Position numbers and translations under genes: made by a program. The notes under the pieces were generated by a model. That model did no database searches. It was not told where the DNA came from and was given only the letters and a program-made list of their open reading frames with translations. A stretch of DNA of 64,000 nt, from assembly GCA_951799405.1 (NCBI GenBank), contig OX637334.1, positions 2,356,001 to 2,420,000 of the forward strand. Reading direction: 5' to 3'. Shown piece by piece: positions 21,441 through 33,012 of this stretch; positions within the stretch are counted from its first letter, which is position 1, and each line of letters opens with the position of its first letter. The DNA is from Agapetus fuscipes (Eukaryota; Arthropoda; Insecta; Trichoptera; Glossosomatidae).

Positions 21441-22240
21441 ACTTTTTTTTTATACCCTTCATTTTGTATTCATTACGATTATACAGTCATGAATTTTAAA
21501 GTTATGAAGTTTCCCTACATCTTTTCAGACAATTTTATTTCACATTCGTACTTCAAAATATTACCATTCGGTGTACGAATATATCTCGTTGATTAGTCAA
21601 GTTGGAATACTGAGCTTGCGATGTGTCTACGCCGTAGCCGTATTACAATATGTGCTGGGTCTACGGATCGTAGAGGGTTCATCATTTACGTTCGAACAAA
21701 TCAGTCGCGCTGTTTTTTGTCCTCTACGCTTCCACCCGTGAAACAAAGGACCGGAAAACAGGGCGCGAATTAAAACATATTGTTTAGGATACAATGTGTC
21801 GCCAAATAATGATTAATCTGCATGTATATTGTGTAAGATTGAATACAGATATTCTAATAATACGAGTATACATAGACATCACATAAGTTCTTAAGAAAAA
21901 CTTTTTTTTTTCGTGAAAAATGCAATTATAAACAGTATTTTGACGGAAAAAATCATATATTTTGTTAAATTAAAGAATTATTCGTTACTTATAGCTCAAT
22001 GCCATAATATTTATGTTGAATCATATTAAAAAATTTCGTCAATGAGCCCGACGGGAGTCGCACCAGTATTTTTTTTAAACATGTTAGATACCGTCTTGGC
22101 CCGTTTTTTTTTATCAAAAGATCATGCGAGCATTCCATATAAGCATAGATTACAAAAACATTTATTGATGCCGAAATATTAAGGTTTTTTTTTAAATATA
22201 TATATTTTTTTAAATGTTATTTTTTAATACATCTGAGTTA
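21441..22240. other. AT-rich stretch, no gene recognised
   Basis: A less AT-rich patch at 21600-21770 (CTACGCCGTAGCCG, CTACGGATCGTAGAGGG) has local inverted pieces but no open frame of note. Confidence 0.4.
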
Positions 22241-22249
22241 CATCATGTT

Positions 22250-22305
22250 CTATTATCTATAGACGTTTCGTTTTCACAAGCAGAAAGCATTTTCAAGGCT
22301 GTTTA
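22250..22305 (-). mobile_element. Possible Penelope-type arm remnant
   Basis: Minus strand reads CTTGAAAATGC...CGAAACGTC, which has the spacing of the hammerhead arms but a broken core. Confidence 0.3.
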
Positions 22306-22309
22306 TCAA

Positions 22310-23285
22310 AGCAGCCAGTTGGTATCTGTTGGTAGCTTACGTTAAAAAATAAAGGTTGAAAGTTCTTCGGAGGAAATCTTTAATCTTAATTTAAATCAAT
22401 TGAACCTTCACTTTCAATCTAAATTTCATTTTATTCCAAAAATTTTTTTTTAAATATCACCTCGATGCGTCGCTAAAAAAATTCACGCATTTCAGAAAAA
22501 GTTAAAAAAATTTTGTCTGAAATTTTATCTGAAACAAGTGAGCAAAACACTTTTGTATGATAATGGCGCCAATAAACTTAATTTGCTTGCATAAATTAAC
22601 ACAAACGCCGGCCATAAAGCGGCACGATCTGAATTTAGTGCCTACATCAGGAGAACGCGGCTGCCGACACTTCTCGTTAGTGGGTAATGACCTGCTGGCT
22701 CACTCACGCACTATGCGCCCATTTAGGGTGTTACCCTGTTCCCACAGAGACAGGTGAGACAGGATAGCAGGGAAATACAGAAATGCAGGTGAGAATCGGG
22801 GAAGACAGAACGGTGGTCGATCTATGGTGGTCATCTTCAATTGCAATTTAAATAGATGTAAAAAAAAAAAGAAAAAATACTCACATCTTGTTAATGACTG
22901 AGAGGGTGCACTGTGATAGGGGAAACGTGTTTTGCACAATCAAAAAAAATAGCTAGGAGTAAAAACTTGTCGGAATTTAACATCTCAATGATTTTTGTTT
23001 TGGAATTAGTATAAAGCATTTAACAAGGTGACGCAAAGGTCATTTATTAAAAAATACATGAAATATACAGGTATCAATAAAAGCTCCGACGCCAGAAAAG
23101 GAGTTTAATACTTTTTTAATACTATATTAAAAACAAAAGTTTATTCTACAGATTTTTTAAAAATCGTTTTACATAAAATTATTTCAAATACATTGTTTAT
23201 TAAAAAAACAACAGCTTTCAATGTAAAATTATTTACTGGAAAAACTCATGAAAAATTGGACAGATGATGTAACACATCACATATA
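22310..23285. other. Unassigned stretch with a GC-richer island
   Basis: 22590-22800 is GC-richer, with two donor-like sites (ACAG|GTGAGA and GCAG|GTGAGA). No matching acceptor or family likeness, so not called as an exon. Confidence 0.35.
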
Positions 23286-23289
23286 AATA

Positions 23290-25067
23290 TTCAATTGCTA
23301 AGAGGTATCATCAATGGGAGAATGATGAAGTATGTAAGAGATGGAAAGAATATTTTGAAGGGATTTTTGGTCGGGGCGAAAGAAATTTGTTTAGAAAAAT
23401 GACAGAAGAGAATGAATTTAGGATTTTGAAAGAGGAAATAAAAGTATCTATTGAATGTTTGAAGAATGGAAAGTCTGCTGGGTTTGATGGAATAAATGGT
23501 GAAATGTTGAAAGCAGGAGGTGAATGCGTGATAGATTGGATGTACGAATTATGTAAGCTTTGTGTGAATGCAGGAGTAGTACCGATGGATTGGAGGAAGG
23601 CAGTCATTGTTCCCATTTACAAAGGTAAAGGGGACAAAAAAGACTGTCAGAACTTCAGACCAATCAGTCTACTCAGTATACCAGGAAAAGTCTTCTGTTA
23701 GGTGATTATAAAAAATGTGATTCTGACTACTAGTGAAAGGATTTCCGATATACAGTCCGGCTTTATGGCCGGTAGAGGCTGTGTTGATCAGATTTTTACT
23801 CTACGACAACTTGTTGAAAAACAATTGTCGGTGAGGCGGAAGCTGTTCACGGCCTTTGTAGATCTAGAAAAGGCTTTTGACTCAGTAGACAGAGGTATGT
23901 TATGGGATGTTTTGAAAGCATACGGAGTGAATGGGGCTCTCCTAGGTGCGGTGCATGCAAACTATGAAAATAGTAAGGCATGTGTTCGTATTGATGGTGA
24001 GTATAGTGAGTGGTTTGAAGTTTATAAGGGTGTGAGGCAAGGATGTGTGATGAGTCCATGGCTATTTAACATAGTCATGGACAAGTGTGTCAGAGATGCT
24101 CGACTTAATGATTGTGGATTGACGATAGGAGAGAGCAAAGTGAGTGTTTTACTGTATGCAGATGATGCAGTTCTTGTTTCTGATTCAGCAGTAGAATTGC
24201 AAACAATGCTCTCTAGATTGAATGAAGCTTTGTTAGGTAACCATCTGAAGTTGAATGCAAGTAAGACGAAAATATTGATTTTTGAAAGAGATGATGAAAG
24301 TATGAATTATGAATTTAAAATTAATGGAATGAATGTTGATGTCGTAAATGAGTTTGTATACCTGGGAAGTATGTTTGAAAAAGATGGAAGAATGACCGGT
24401 GAATTTGAAAGAAGAGTAATGAAGGGCAGGTGTGTACTGGGTGCCACAGCTTGTATCGCCAAAAATCAAAACATATCTAAAAATGCTCGATTGGCGGTAC
24501 GCAGTGGCATACTTTTACCCACCTTTATGTATGGAAGCGAGGCCTGGACGGTGAATGAAAGTGAAATTAGTAAAGTCCATACTGTTGAAATGGACTTTCT
24601 AAGAAGTATGATTGGGAAAAAACGGAGTGACAGGGTGAGGAATGATTTTGTAAGAGAAGAATGTGGTGCAAGAGAAAGTGTGAAAGTGAAGATTAAAAGA
24701 AGTTTGTTAAGATGGTTTGGGCATATGGAGAGAATGAATGAGGAAAGACTGACGAAGAAAGTATATGTTGGTAGAATAGATGGATGTCGTGGTAGAGGAA
24801 GACCGAGAAAGGTATGGATGGACCAAATATCCGAAATTGCGAATGAATGGAATATCCAGAGTCATAATAAAAGAAGAGCTTGTATGAAGAAGGTTATGAC
24901 TCTGGAGGAAATGAAAGAAGTATGTAAGGATAGAAAGAAATGGCGGTTGATCTGTGATGTTGGCGGCTGGGGTTTGTTAAAGTAAAATTGGTTTTGTGAT
25001 TTGGTTTTTTATGTCAATGTATATATTGTTATTTTATTGATTTTAAAAATGTAATTTGTCATGTATG
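23290..25067 (+). pseudogene. LINE-A copy 1: RTE-like reverse transcriptase ORF with one nonsense codon
   Basis: Translation runs from RWKEYFEGIF near 23340 through the RT domain (FRPISLLSIPGKVFC), stops at a TAG (23699-23701), and continues in the same frame to 24985. The homologous position at 37.5 kb has AAG (Lys), so a single base change broke it. Downstream motifs are FVDLEKAFDSVD, GVRQGCVMSPWLFN and LLYADDAVLVSD (catalytic YADD), then YGSEAWTVNE, LLRWFGHMERM and GRGRPRKVWMDQI. The endonuclease is missing (5' truncation). The 3' UTR leads straight into Repeat A at 25068, as in copy 2. RTE-like by motif; clade not proven. Confidence 0.85.
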
Positions 25068-25328
25068 TTCCTTGACTTATAGGTTGTTATGCGGCTGACC
25101 ACCCATACTGTAAAAAAATTGGTTCACTTTGCCAATGTCACCCCTGTTTCAGGGAAGGACGGCAAGAGTTGCAAGGCTTATGTTCATTTGAGATTGGGTT
25201 TTTATATTGTAGGTCCACATGCGGCATGTGTTAGCGCGAAATTATACATATCTGCTTGTGGGAATGCATTTAATATAAATCTTAAATGATATATATCTTT
25301 GCAGCTTAGATTAGATTAGATTAGATTA
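25068..25328 (+). repeat. Repeat A as the 3' end of LINE-A copy 1
   Basis: Follows the 3' UTR text AAATGTAATTTGTCATGTATG without a gap. Tail TTAGATTAGATTAGATTA. Confidence 0.9.
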
Positions 25329-25329
25329 A

Positions 25330-26185
25330 GAAAAACTCAGCGATGAACAAGGATTGGAAGTAGGGAGTATGAAAACCACAGCTTATATGGCGAAATGATG
25401 TTCAGGCTGATTGGATAAGGTGACTAAACAAGATATACTATTGGGAGGTTTAGGCATGATTGGAACAGGTATACGCTCGCAATCAAATTGAAACACGGTG
25501 GAAGGACAGAAAAGACATGCGATTATAAGGTTTGATTTCCAAGCTTGCTTCAATTTGTCTGTGTATTTCCAGAGGAATGCAAGAATGCGTAGATTTTATC
25601 AAACACTAACTAATCCTCCACACAGCCTCACTATTTTTGTGTAAAATCTTTCCTTGCACTTTTAAGACAATAACTATCTATTAACACTGACATTTGTTCC
25701 GCCCGGCAATCGACGTCCACTTTAGACAACGACCTGTCGTTGACTGACTCTTGCATGCACGTTGTCGGGACGAGCCGAAGTCATTCGTGCTTTTTCGGCT
25801 TGTTTGCCGAGTATCACGCGCGAGCACATTTGCTAAAATCTTTATGTTATTCAAATACATAATAACATAGCATAGTATATGACGAAGCGCTTTAAGGCAA
25901 GGTAACAGCTTTACTAAAAAACTTACATACTGTCTTATGGATCGAGTCATAAACGCGCGATGTGAAATTATACGCACGTATGTAATGTGAGTCCAACTGG
26001 CGTAATGATAACACGGCTGACGTGGACGTACGTACAAAGTGACGTCTTATGTAACGCCGCTCTTAGCTTGAGGACGTGAGAAATGAGCCATTTATGTTAT
26101 TACTATTATCAAGTGAACTGGAAAGGAGCGACAGCTATTAATTCCTGAAAAAAAAATTTGGGATAAGAACAGTTTGTTTCAAAAG
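25330..26185. other. Unassigned stretch
   Basis: A GC-richer part (25680-26060) has an open minus-strand frame of 118 codons with no protein likeness. It could be an old transposon end. Confidence 0.35.
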
Positions 26186-26187
26186 TA

Positions 26188-26435
26188 TTCCTTGACTTTA
26201 AGGTTAGTAAAAAGGCTGACCACCCACCCATACTGTAAAAAAAAAACACTTTGCCAATGTTACTCCTGTTCCAGGAAAGGTCTGCAAAAGTTGCAGGGTG
26301 TATGTTCATTTGAGGTTTGGATTTTAATTTGTAAATACACATTCAGCATTTGTAAGTGCGAACTTACCCGTGTTTGTTTGTGGGCATGAATTTGATATGA
26401 GCTTTGACTGTTTATATATCTTTGCAACATAGATT
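26188..26435 (+). repeat. Repeat A copy
   Basis: TTCCTTGACTTTAAGGTTAG to CTTTGCAACATAGATTATAG. Small internal expansions (CACCCACCC, A run). Confidence 0.88.
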
Positions 26436-26439
26436 ATAG

Positions 26440-27340
26440 AAGTAACCTGAAGATGGCGGTTTCTCTGCTCCCGAGGGGGCATGAAAATTCAGGCTGCTAA
26501 TGAAGAAAAAATTTCAACTACAGAAAGTGGAATAAAATATAATTACTGTTTGCCAGTAGAGTTATTTTTAGAGCAGAAAAACATTCACTTTAGTATAGTC
26601 GTAAAAAGGCTTCGTTACCGACTAGCGGGCTCTCTGCAGTTTTGCGGTAATTAACAGCATTAAAATAAAATACTGGATGAATGTGCAATTAACACGTTTT
26701 AAAACACATTCATCCGACTAAACTAGTTTTAAAAACTATAAAAAATCTGCATAACAATAAATTCATTAAACAGTTGCACTAAAGGTTCATAAAAAAGCTT
26801 TTAAAATTTTAACTTTAACCATAATCGTGGCAGTTGTCGTCTCTAATGAATAATCACATAAAAAAAACAGCATTGTCAATTAAATAATTGTCTAAAATAG
26901 AAATAAAATAGAACTCAAAAACTGCAAAACGAGTGATTAAAGTCTGATATAATGTGTAAAGAAAAGCAACGCAGCGGCTTTATATATCAAATTTAAAAAC
27001 CAACTCCCTTTCATTTTTTTTATCGAGTTAAAAAAATCTTCATAAATAATTGAGCCTATGAAATAAAAGAAATAGTTTATCATCATTTTGTGTTGAAAAA
27101 ACCAAAAATATTGTGCCATAAAACCAAAAAAGAAACTTGCCATGTGAAAGCCAAGATTCGAGCAGCAACCGTGAGCTTGGCAACAAAATTAAATTAAAAA
27201 TCAAATCAAAGTGTGTTAAAAGATGATATCAATGTGAACAATATGACTTTTTATGAGTGTTTTTATGTTTGTTGGGTTCTTTTAGAAAAAAAAACGCAGA
27301 TGTGATACAAGTTTGAATTAATCTCAAAAAATATTGTCGC
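26440..27340. other. AT-rich stretch, no gene recognised
   Basis: No coding frame or repeat recognised. Confidence 0.4.
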
Positions 27341-27344
27341 TATA

Positions 27345-27425
27345 CACCGACACCCTCGGTGGGATTTGAACCCGAGCTCTTGGTATAGAATGCAAGCACT
27401 CTACCAACTGAGCTATTTACCGGAC
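27345..27425 (-). repeat. SINE-C tRNA-like head
   Basis: Minus strand: TAGCTCAGTTGGTAGAGTGC and GGGTTCAAATCCCACCGAGG. The head stands alone without the SINE body. Confidence 0.65.
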
Positions 27426-27429
27426 ATAA

Positions 27430-27785
27430 CGATTTATTATTTTTTTTGGTTATCACGGCAATGGGCTTTTTGATAACAATTTTGAAACAGAATAAATTAG
27501 TTTCGCTTTTAAATGAACATGTTTAATGTAAATGTCACATGTTGCACGCCACGCTTGTACGTTGGCGCGCATGTCCGGCAGTTAGCGAGTTATAATCCGG
27601 AAAGCTTTGCCCGGCACTCTATTGTCCGTGAACGTCTCTGTACGGTAAATAACGCTGAGCAAGCCATACAGCGACACAAATGATGCGTGAAACGATCCGG
27701 ACACATATACTCGTATTTTACACATCATGATCTATGTAGGTTTGGAATACGTAACTATTATGTGTGGAGGGAACTGTTAGGTTTT
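27430..27785. other. Unassigned stretch
   Basis: Balanced composition at 27540-27690 (GTTGGCGCGCATGTCCGGC), but no open frame or repeat recognised. Confidence 0.35.
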
Positions 27786-27789
27786 TAAT

Positions 27790-28700
27790 TTCTAATTAAG
27801 GTTGCAAAGATACATAACATCGGAGATTCACAGTATTGTTATGTTATTTTACTAAATAACATATAAAAGAGCATTCTCGAAGTGTACAGTGTGTTTTGTG
27901 GGCCGAACGGAGCCGAACGGTCACGGAAGCAGCCGAACTGTGCCGTGTGACCTAATGGGGCCGTCGGTCATCAGTTCCCGGCAAGATGCCAACCGATTCA
28001 GACGTCGACGACCAAGCACCAAGCGGTGCAAGAGGGGGCATTACAATGGAGCTCCCTCCTCCCCATCTACTTGGATTTCCTGCCAGCGAGGCACCCGCCT
28101 TGTGGACCAGAGGCGTAGGAGACATAGTGCATAGGAGCGCCCACCCAGGGGCTCCAACGTGTGGAGGCGTCCGCTTCGTGAGTCGCCGCTAGCCCGGGGC
28201 GCTGCCCCAGGCCATTTAGTTCGGAGCTCCAGTCAACAAAGTAGGGAGTGTTTTAGTGACGAAGTGCAGGTCGAGCCATTCCCGTGTTTCCCCTTTTCCC
28301 CCCATATTAGTAAAGTAAATAAACCCTTATTTGTTCATGTTAAGCTTATATTTTAATATACAACCTTCCCAAAATACAAGTGCGCAACACAAAGAAAGAA
28401 CCCCACGCCCTGAGAGTGATGCTGATGAGAGCTAGCCGGAGTAAGTATCCTGTAGGTAGCACCCTGGAGATACCTTTGCATGATAAACACAACAGTATAT
28501 GCATTCTCACAAGCAGACACGTATAAGTTTGCACTTGCACATGCCGCATGTGAACCTTTGACATAAAAACCCAAATCTCAAATGAACATACCTACACCCA
28601 GCAACTCTTTCCAAACTTCCTTAAAACAGGGGTGACATTGGCAAAATTAACCATTTTTTACAGCATGGGTGGTCAGTCGTATACCAAACTATAAGTTAAA
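27790..28700 (-). repeat. Repeat A copy split by an LTR-type insert
   Basis: 3' end 27790-27836 (GGTTGCAAAGATACATAACA) and the remainder 28495-28700 (TATATGCATTCTCACAAGC to the 5' end). The interruption is 27837-28494. Confidence 0.85.
27837..28494 (+). mobile_element. LTR-type element inserted in Repeat A
   Basis: 658 bp with ends TGTTATGTTATTTT and ATAAACACAACA, flanked by GTAT on both sides (27833-27836 and 28495-28498). The last ~280 bp match the solo LTR at 16520-17086, but the middle does not. A short plus frame from 27986 (MPTDSDVDDQAPSGARGG, then MELPPPHLLGFPAS) could be a gag start, which would make this a deleted element and not a solo LTR. That part is a guess. Confidence 0.72.
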
Positions 28701-28769
28701 CAACAAACACAATATTTAAATAATGTTTTCAAAAAGTAGAACGGGTATTTTTATGAAAGTAAACCGGCG

Positions 28770-28975
28770 TGGAAAGTGGAAACTCGACGGCCGTCGTAGA
28801 TCTTACCGTACCTACTTTATAATAGAACGCTATAAAACATGACGGTGTCTAAACAGCTGATCATTGTTCGATATAAAATAAACCAGCTGTTGACACGTTA
28901 CCATATTTTATTTCGTCTTATCTTCAAATAGATATGGTAAGATCTATTGAAGGTCGTCAAGACTTCCACCTCTGG
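28770..28975. mobile_element. MITE-like inverted repeat
   Basis: Left CGTCGTAGATCTTACCGTAC and right ATATGGTAAGATCTATTGAA are imperfect inverse copies, extending to AAAGTGGAAACTCGACGG and CGTCAAGACTTCCACC at the outer ends. No clear target duplication. Confidence 0.5.
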
Positions 28976-29132
28976 GGGTATTAATTTTTCGACATCGTTT
29001 GTTGAGCGGTAGACAAATATGCACTTTTTTCTACCTCAGCATTTCTTAGTTCACTCCGAAACGTAAGCCTCTTTCAATCCTCTCTATGCCTTTTAATCGG
29101 TTGCTATGTTAAACTTTTTTCAATTCGACATT

Positions 29133-29389
29133 CTAATCATCTAATCTAATCTAAGTTGCAAAGATATGTTACATTGGAGATTCACATTACATGCATTCTT
29201 ATAACCAGACACGTACAAGTTCGCGCTTGCACATGCCTCATGTGAACCTACAACATAAAAACCAAATCTAAAATGGACATACACCCTGCAACTCTTGCCG
29301 TCCTTCCCTGTAACAGGGGTGACATTGGCAAAGTGAACCATTTTTACAGCATGGGTGGTCAGCCGCATACCAACCTATAAGTTAAGGAA
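29133..29389 (-). repeat. Repeat A copy with TTAGA-type tail
   Basis: CATCTAATCTAATCTAAG tail, complete body, CCCTGTAACAGGGGTGAC. Very close to 5395-5655. Confidence 0.9.
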
Positions 29390-30125
29390 TTCTTTTTTTT
29401 ATTTTAGTTGGAAGGAGCTATGATAAGTGCTTACGTTCGCCAAACGTGTGGGTGACTACTTGTTGTTCAGTAGGGACTATTTTGTTCATCTCAACCATCA
29501 TCTTCAGGACGCGCAGTGTAAGAATTCGATATTCATTTACGTTTCATTAAAATATCAAATAAGTGGAAGAATCTCGACACGCCATAGTGAGCTCTCGATC
29601 CTTCTTCAACGCTTTATTGGAGTATTGTTTGAAGCATACAACATTCACTGGTATCAACAAGCGAGCGAAAAAGTCTCCTTGTGTTCTATCAAAAATAAAT
29701 TTTAAATAAATAAAAACTACTTTTGCCATCTTTTAAAGTTATAGAACTTGAATGACGTAACGATATGTTCACATTCCATGTTTACATAAAAGTTTTGTTG
29801 TGCATTATTTAACATTTTTCGATGTACCTGCATCTCTCAACTCGGTCGCCTTTTACACCCTACTGCACTCGATCGTTACAACACTCGAGTGCTATATTAC
29901 TCGAGTGTTACATAACTCGAGAGCTGAAACATTTGTAAAGCTTCACTTTTCAGTGCAACGCTTTGCACCGCTGTTGCACACACAACCTTGGCACTTTTAT
30001 CACTTCGCGATCACGTGTGACAAGATCGACAAGAAAGGGAATTTGTTGCCACAAATTTCGTATTCAAATTACATCTTGTTGTGGTTGAATATTAACCAGG
30101 TTAAGAATTCAAATATCATCCCTGT
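29390..30125. other. Unassigned stretch with CTCGAG palindromes
   Basis: 29880-29930 has ACACTCGAGTGC, TTACTCGAGTGTTAC and AACTCGAGAG in quick succession. Open frames on both strands lack protein likeness. 30110-30160 resembles a short piece of Repeat A (ATCCCTGTCTCATGCAAAAA). Confidence 0.35.
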
Positions 30126-30454
30126 CTCATGCAAAAATTGCAAGGCTTGTGTCTATTAGAGACTTTGGGCTTAATGTTGTAAGTCCAAACGTAGCACGAC
30201 GTTCTCCCAGTGCTTACTTGGCTTATCTACCATTGGATTTGAAGATGACCTTTAAATTGAATTGTCTTACAAATCACATTCTACACAATCTGAGCTAAGA
30301 AGAAAAACGTAAAACACGATATGAAAGAGCTGTTTTAAATATTTTTAAATCCATTTCTAGTTTTCATAAGACACATAGGTCCAGTTCACATACAAACATT
30401 AGGTACTCATGTGAAATTACCTCTGATGGACATAGAAAAATAAACACTAAGCAC

Positions 30455-30960
30455 GACCGGTCTGTAGTTCAGTGATAACACTTCGGACTCTGAATGGGAA
30501 GGTTGTGGGTGCGAATCCCGGCGGAGCACAAAAAATATACCATTTATATTTTCAAATTTGCTCTTGGCTGGGTTGAAAAATTCGTAAAACCTTTACAATG
30601 GCCGGTCACCAAAGGTCCATCCAGCCTTACAGCAACTGGGTCTTGTTTGAGAATTAGCGCTTTGTAACGACGACGATCAAGCTCGTAAAAAGGTCGAGAG
30701 CTCAATTGGTAGAATGCTTGCATTCCATGCTGTGAGCAAGGGTTCGATCTCAAGGTTTACTCAGCCTTCACATAAAATGAGAACCAGCCCCCCCGGGAGC
30801 TGGGAAACCCCCACTTCAACTGAAAGTGGTTGGTGTGAGGCCGGCCCCATAACCTGTAAAAATAAATAGGTCCCGAGTCGCCACATGCGACCCTTTCGGG
30901 GATAACGCAGGCAAGAAGCTACACTTTATGTGCAGCTTAGTTGCATTTGCATTATAAGGC
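30455..30960 (+). repeat. Composite SINE-B/SINE-C, near full length
   Basis: First tRNA-like head (GACCGGTCTGTAGTTCAGTG, B box GGTGCGAATCCC), SINE-B body, second head (AGCTCAATTGGTAGAATGC, B box GGTTCGATCTC) and SINE-C body, ending GTGCAGCTTAGTTGC. One of the clearest composites. Confidence 0.88.
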
Positions 30961-31045
30961 GATGATGTGTAAGCGCGATATTATATGTGTTTGCCGGTGG
31001 AAATGCAGTCAATCTGAACTTCAAATATTAATGTATCTCTGCAAT
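30960..31045 (+). repeat. Repeat A 3' fragment
   Basis: GTGTAAGCGCGATATTATAT to TATCTCTGCAATTCAAATTA. Confidence 0.65.
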
Positions 31046-31520
31046 TCAAATTAGAACTTTTTAACTGGGGTTTCTGAGATATATAAAAAAACAGCCTTCT
31101 TTTTACTTTATAAGTCCTTAGCATAACATTGCAATGTGTTTATTATTTTTAAATTCAAATTTAATGAAAAAAAATCCTGAAAAACGTTGATTGCTTTTTG
31201 TTATCCGATTCTTTATAAGAACTCAGCGGTCTTAAATTTGAAATACATTTCTATTTTATTTTGAGCTTAATTTAGTCAAAAAGGCAAGTAATTCTTTTAT
31301 GGCACCATTTCTCTTCAAAACACTTAACTCTCGGCCTTTCCCTTAAGCACAAAACATTACATAAGCACACAACCATGGCGTAAATATAATAAAAATGCAT
31401 GAAAACTAAAACCCTCACTTGTGGTGCGATTGTAAAATTCATACATTTTTCTGTTTACGCTATGACTGAGTATTTACGTATAATAAACTTGGTGTACTGT
31501 GTTCTGTTTGGCTGCAGAAT
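31046..31520. other. AT-rich stretch
   Basis: Nothing recognised. Would hold the 3' UTR if the exon at 31525-31775 is real. Confidence 0.35.
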
Positions 31521-31524
31521 TCCT

Positions 31525-31775
31525 TCAACCAAATGATCTGGCAAAAGTCTTAAAAGCAAAATAATGTCCGACCACAACTGTGTCCTTGTATACAAATGTA
31601 CCCCACTGGGTTATGAGGCTCTTAAAGGGGAAATGCGTTGTGATGGATGCTTTGGAGAAGTCTGCGTAGAAATAAATTTCGACTTTGCCATCACGAAACA
31701 AAAATACATGGTGAATTTCTGGGGGCTGAAATTTCTTTAATTCATTCCATAATGCAAGTTTTTTTTTTGCAAAGG
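31525..31775 (-). CDS. Candidate terminal coding exon, unknown protein
   Basis: The minus-strand open frame has 83 codons and protein-like composition, rich in aromatics and beta-branched residues: LALWNELKKFQPPEIHHVF, LFRDGKVEIYFYADFSKAS, SLITQWGTFVYKDTVVVGHY, then a stop. No Met start is needed, because it follows a good acceptor (TATTTTTTTAAG) in phase 1. I do not recognise the family. The plus strand of the same stretch also has a 58-codon frame from 31567 (MSDHNCVLVYKCTPLGYEAL), so the choice of strand is a judgement from composition. It could instead be a fragment of a transposon protein. A compatible phase 1 donor exists at 33185 on the same strand. Confidence 0.35.
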
Positions 31776-31894
31776 CTTAAAAAAATATATATTATATACG
31801 GAAAAACAAGGATATGACAATCAATATAACGACCTATATAATCTTTTATCTTAGTCGCAAAGATGTATTGGAATTAAAGTCTCACATTTAATTT

Positions 31895-32027
31895 TGTTTT
31901 TTTATGTTGTAGGTTTACATGCGGCAAGCGCAAGCGCGAACTTGTACGTGCCTGCTTGTGAGAATGCATATAATGTGAATCTCCAATATAACAAATATTT
32001 TTGTAACTTAGATAAGATTAGATTTAA
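31895..32027 (+). repeat. Repeat A 3' fragment
   Basis: TATGTTGTAGGTTTACATGC to TTTGTAACTTAGATAAGATT. Confidence 0.75.
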
Positions 32028-32126
32028 TGCATACGAATAGGCACTCTCCCACCACCTCCCACCCAGTTCATACAACTTATGCGGAGTTGCTTCACTCGGT
32101 GAACAACATTACAATTTTTTTTCAAG

Positions 32127-32357
32127 TGGCTGAAGGCCTTCCCGATGAAGTTAATCAGCTAGTGTATTTCTATTCGTCTCAAAGAAAAGAAAGTCCTCCA
32201 GATCAGAGGCTATTGGATGACTCTAAGGAACCCCCCCCCCCTCCCCCGAATTTCAATGTTACTGAAGCTAATGTGCCTGACGGGAAAGCCTCCCTGACGG
32301 GTATTTCGCGAGGAGCCATCTGCGCTCAGCGCAGTATATCTTACACATGCTGCATGT
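32127..32357 (+). CDS. Weak exon candidate
   Basis: After a fair acceptor (ACAATTTTTTTTCAAG) the plus frame reads AEGLPDEVNQLVYFYSSQRK, then ESPPDQRLLDDSKE, a proline run from a C tract, and FNVTEANVPDGKASLTG, with a stop at 32357. A possible donor is ACGG|GTATTT at about 32298. Repeat A pieces lie on both sides. No family recognised. It lies on the strand opposite to the 31.5 and 33.2 kb candidates, so the two models compete. Confidence 0.2.
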
Positions 32358-32487
32358 GAGCATACCAAATAAACCAAACCCCAAATGAACATAAGCTTTT
32401 CAACTCCTGCCGCCTTTTTCTGAGACCGGTGTGGCATTGGAAAAAAATGAGTTTTTACAAGATAGGGGGTCAGCGTCATAGTCAAAG
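32330..32487 (-). repeat. Repeat A copy, diverged, 3' part missing
   Basis: ACACATGCTGCATGTGAGCA to GGGGGTCAGCGTCATAGTCA. Diverged subfamily (GGTGTGGCATTGGAAAAAAA). Confidence 0.75.
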
Positions 32488-32514
32488 AACTGTAAGAAAG
32501 ATACGAATATAAAA

Positions 32515-32770
32515 AATATGCGTTAAACCTATTATAGCATACGGTGTAGACGCTAGAACAGTCACGAGAAGAATCAAAATTCTATAAGTTCTAAGAATTA
32601 ACACAGGCAAAACGTTATGAGATCGGATATGCAATTACCACATAAAAACAAAGACAGTGAAACAGAGAACGTAGTTAAATGAAGCATATTTTGAAAAGAT
32701 CATGTCTCCAGAATGAGCCATGAAGGACTCATACACATCGTAGTGAATTAAATGGCATTAAGTCAATGCA
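32515..32770 (+). pseudogene. Decayed RTE-like LINE fragment
   Basis: Broken plus frame reading KPIIAYGVDARTVTRRIKIL, RINTGKTL and DRICN. This is the thumb/C-terminal part of an RTE-type ORF, with many stops. Confidence 0.5.
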
Positions 32771-32789
32771 CAAAGGCTGGAATAATATA

Positions 32790-33012
32790 ATAATCTATAA
32801 TCTAAGTTGCAAAGACATATTATTATTTCAAATTCATATTAAAAGCATGCCCTCAAAAAGACACGTGTAAGTTCACGCTCACAAAAGCTGCATGTGAAAA
32901 ATCAAACCTCAAATCAAAATGAACAATTTTTTTCGACCTTCCCTGAAACAGGGGGGACATTAGCAAAGTGATCTATTTTTTACAGCATGAATAGTCAGCC
33001 TCATACCAAGGA
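32790..33012 (-). repeat. Repeat A copy
   Basis: AATCTAAGTTGCAAAGACAT to GTCAGCCTCATACCAAGGAA. A short internal deletion removes part of ACTCTTGCC. Confidence 0.8.

Noticed and set aside
25681..26037. 118-codon minus-strand open frame
   Set aside because: No motif, no codon pattern and no splice context. GC-richer local sequence gives open frames by chance.
27889..28356. Overlapping open frames rich in Arg and Pro
   Set aside because: They lie within an LTR-type insert. Only a weak gag-like start was kept as a remark.
29800..30159. 119-codon plus-strand open frame
   Set aside because: Its end is read through a scrap of Repeat A, and the rest has CTCGAG palindromes and no family likeness.
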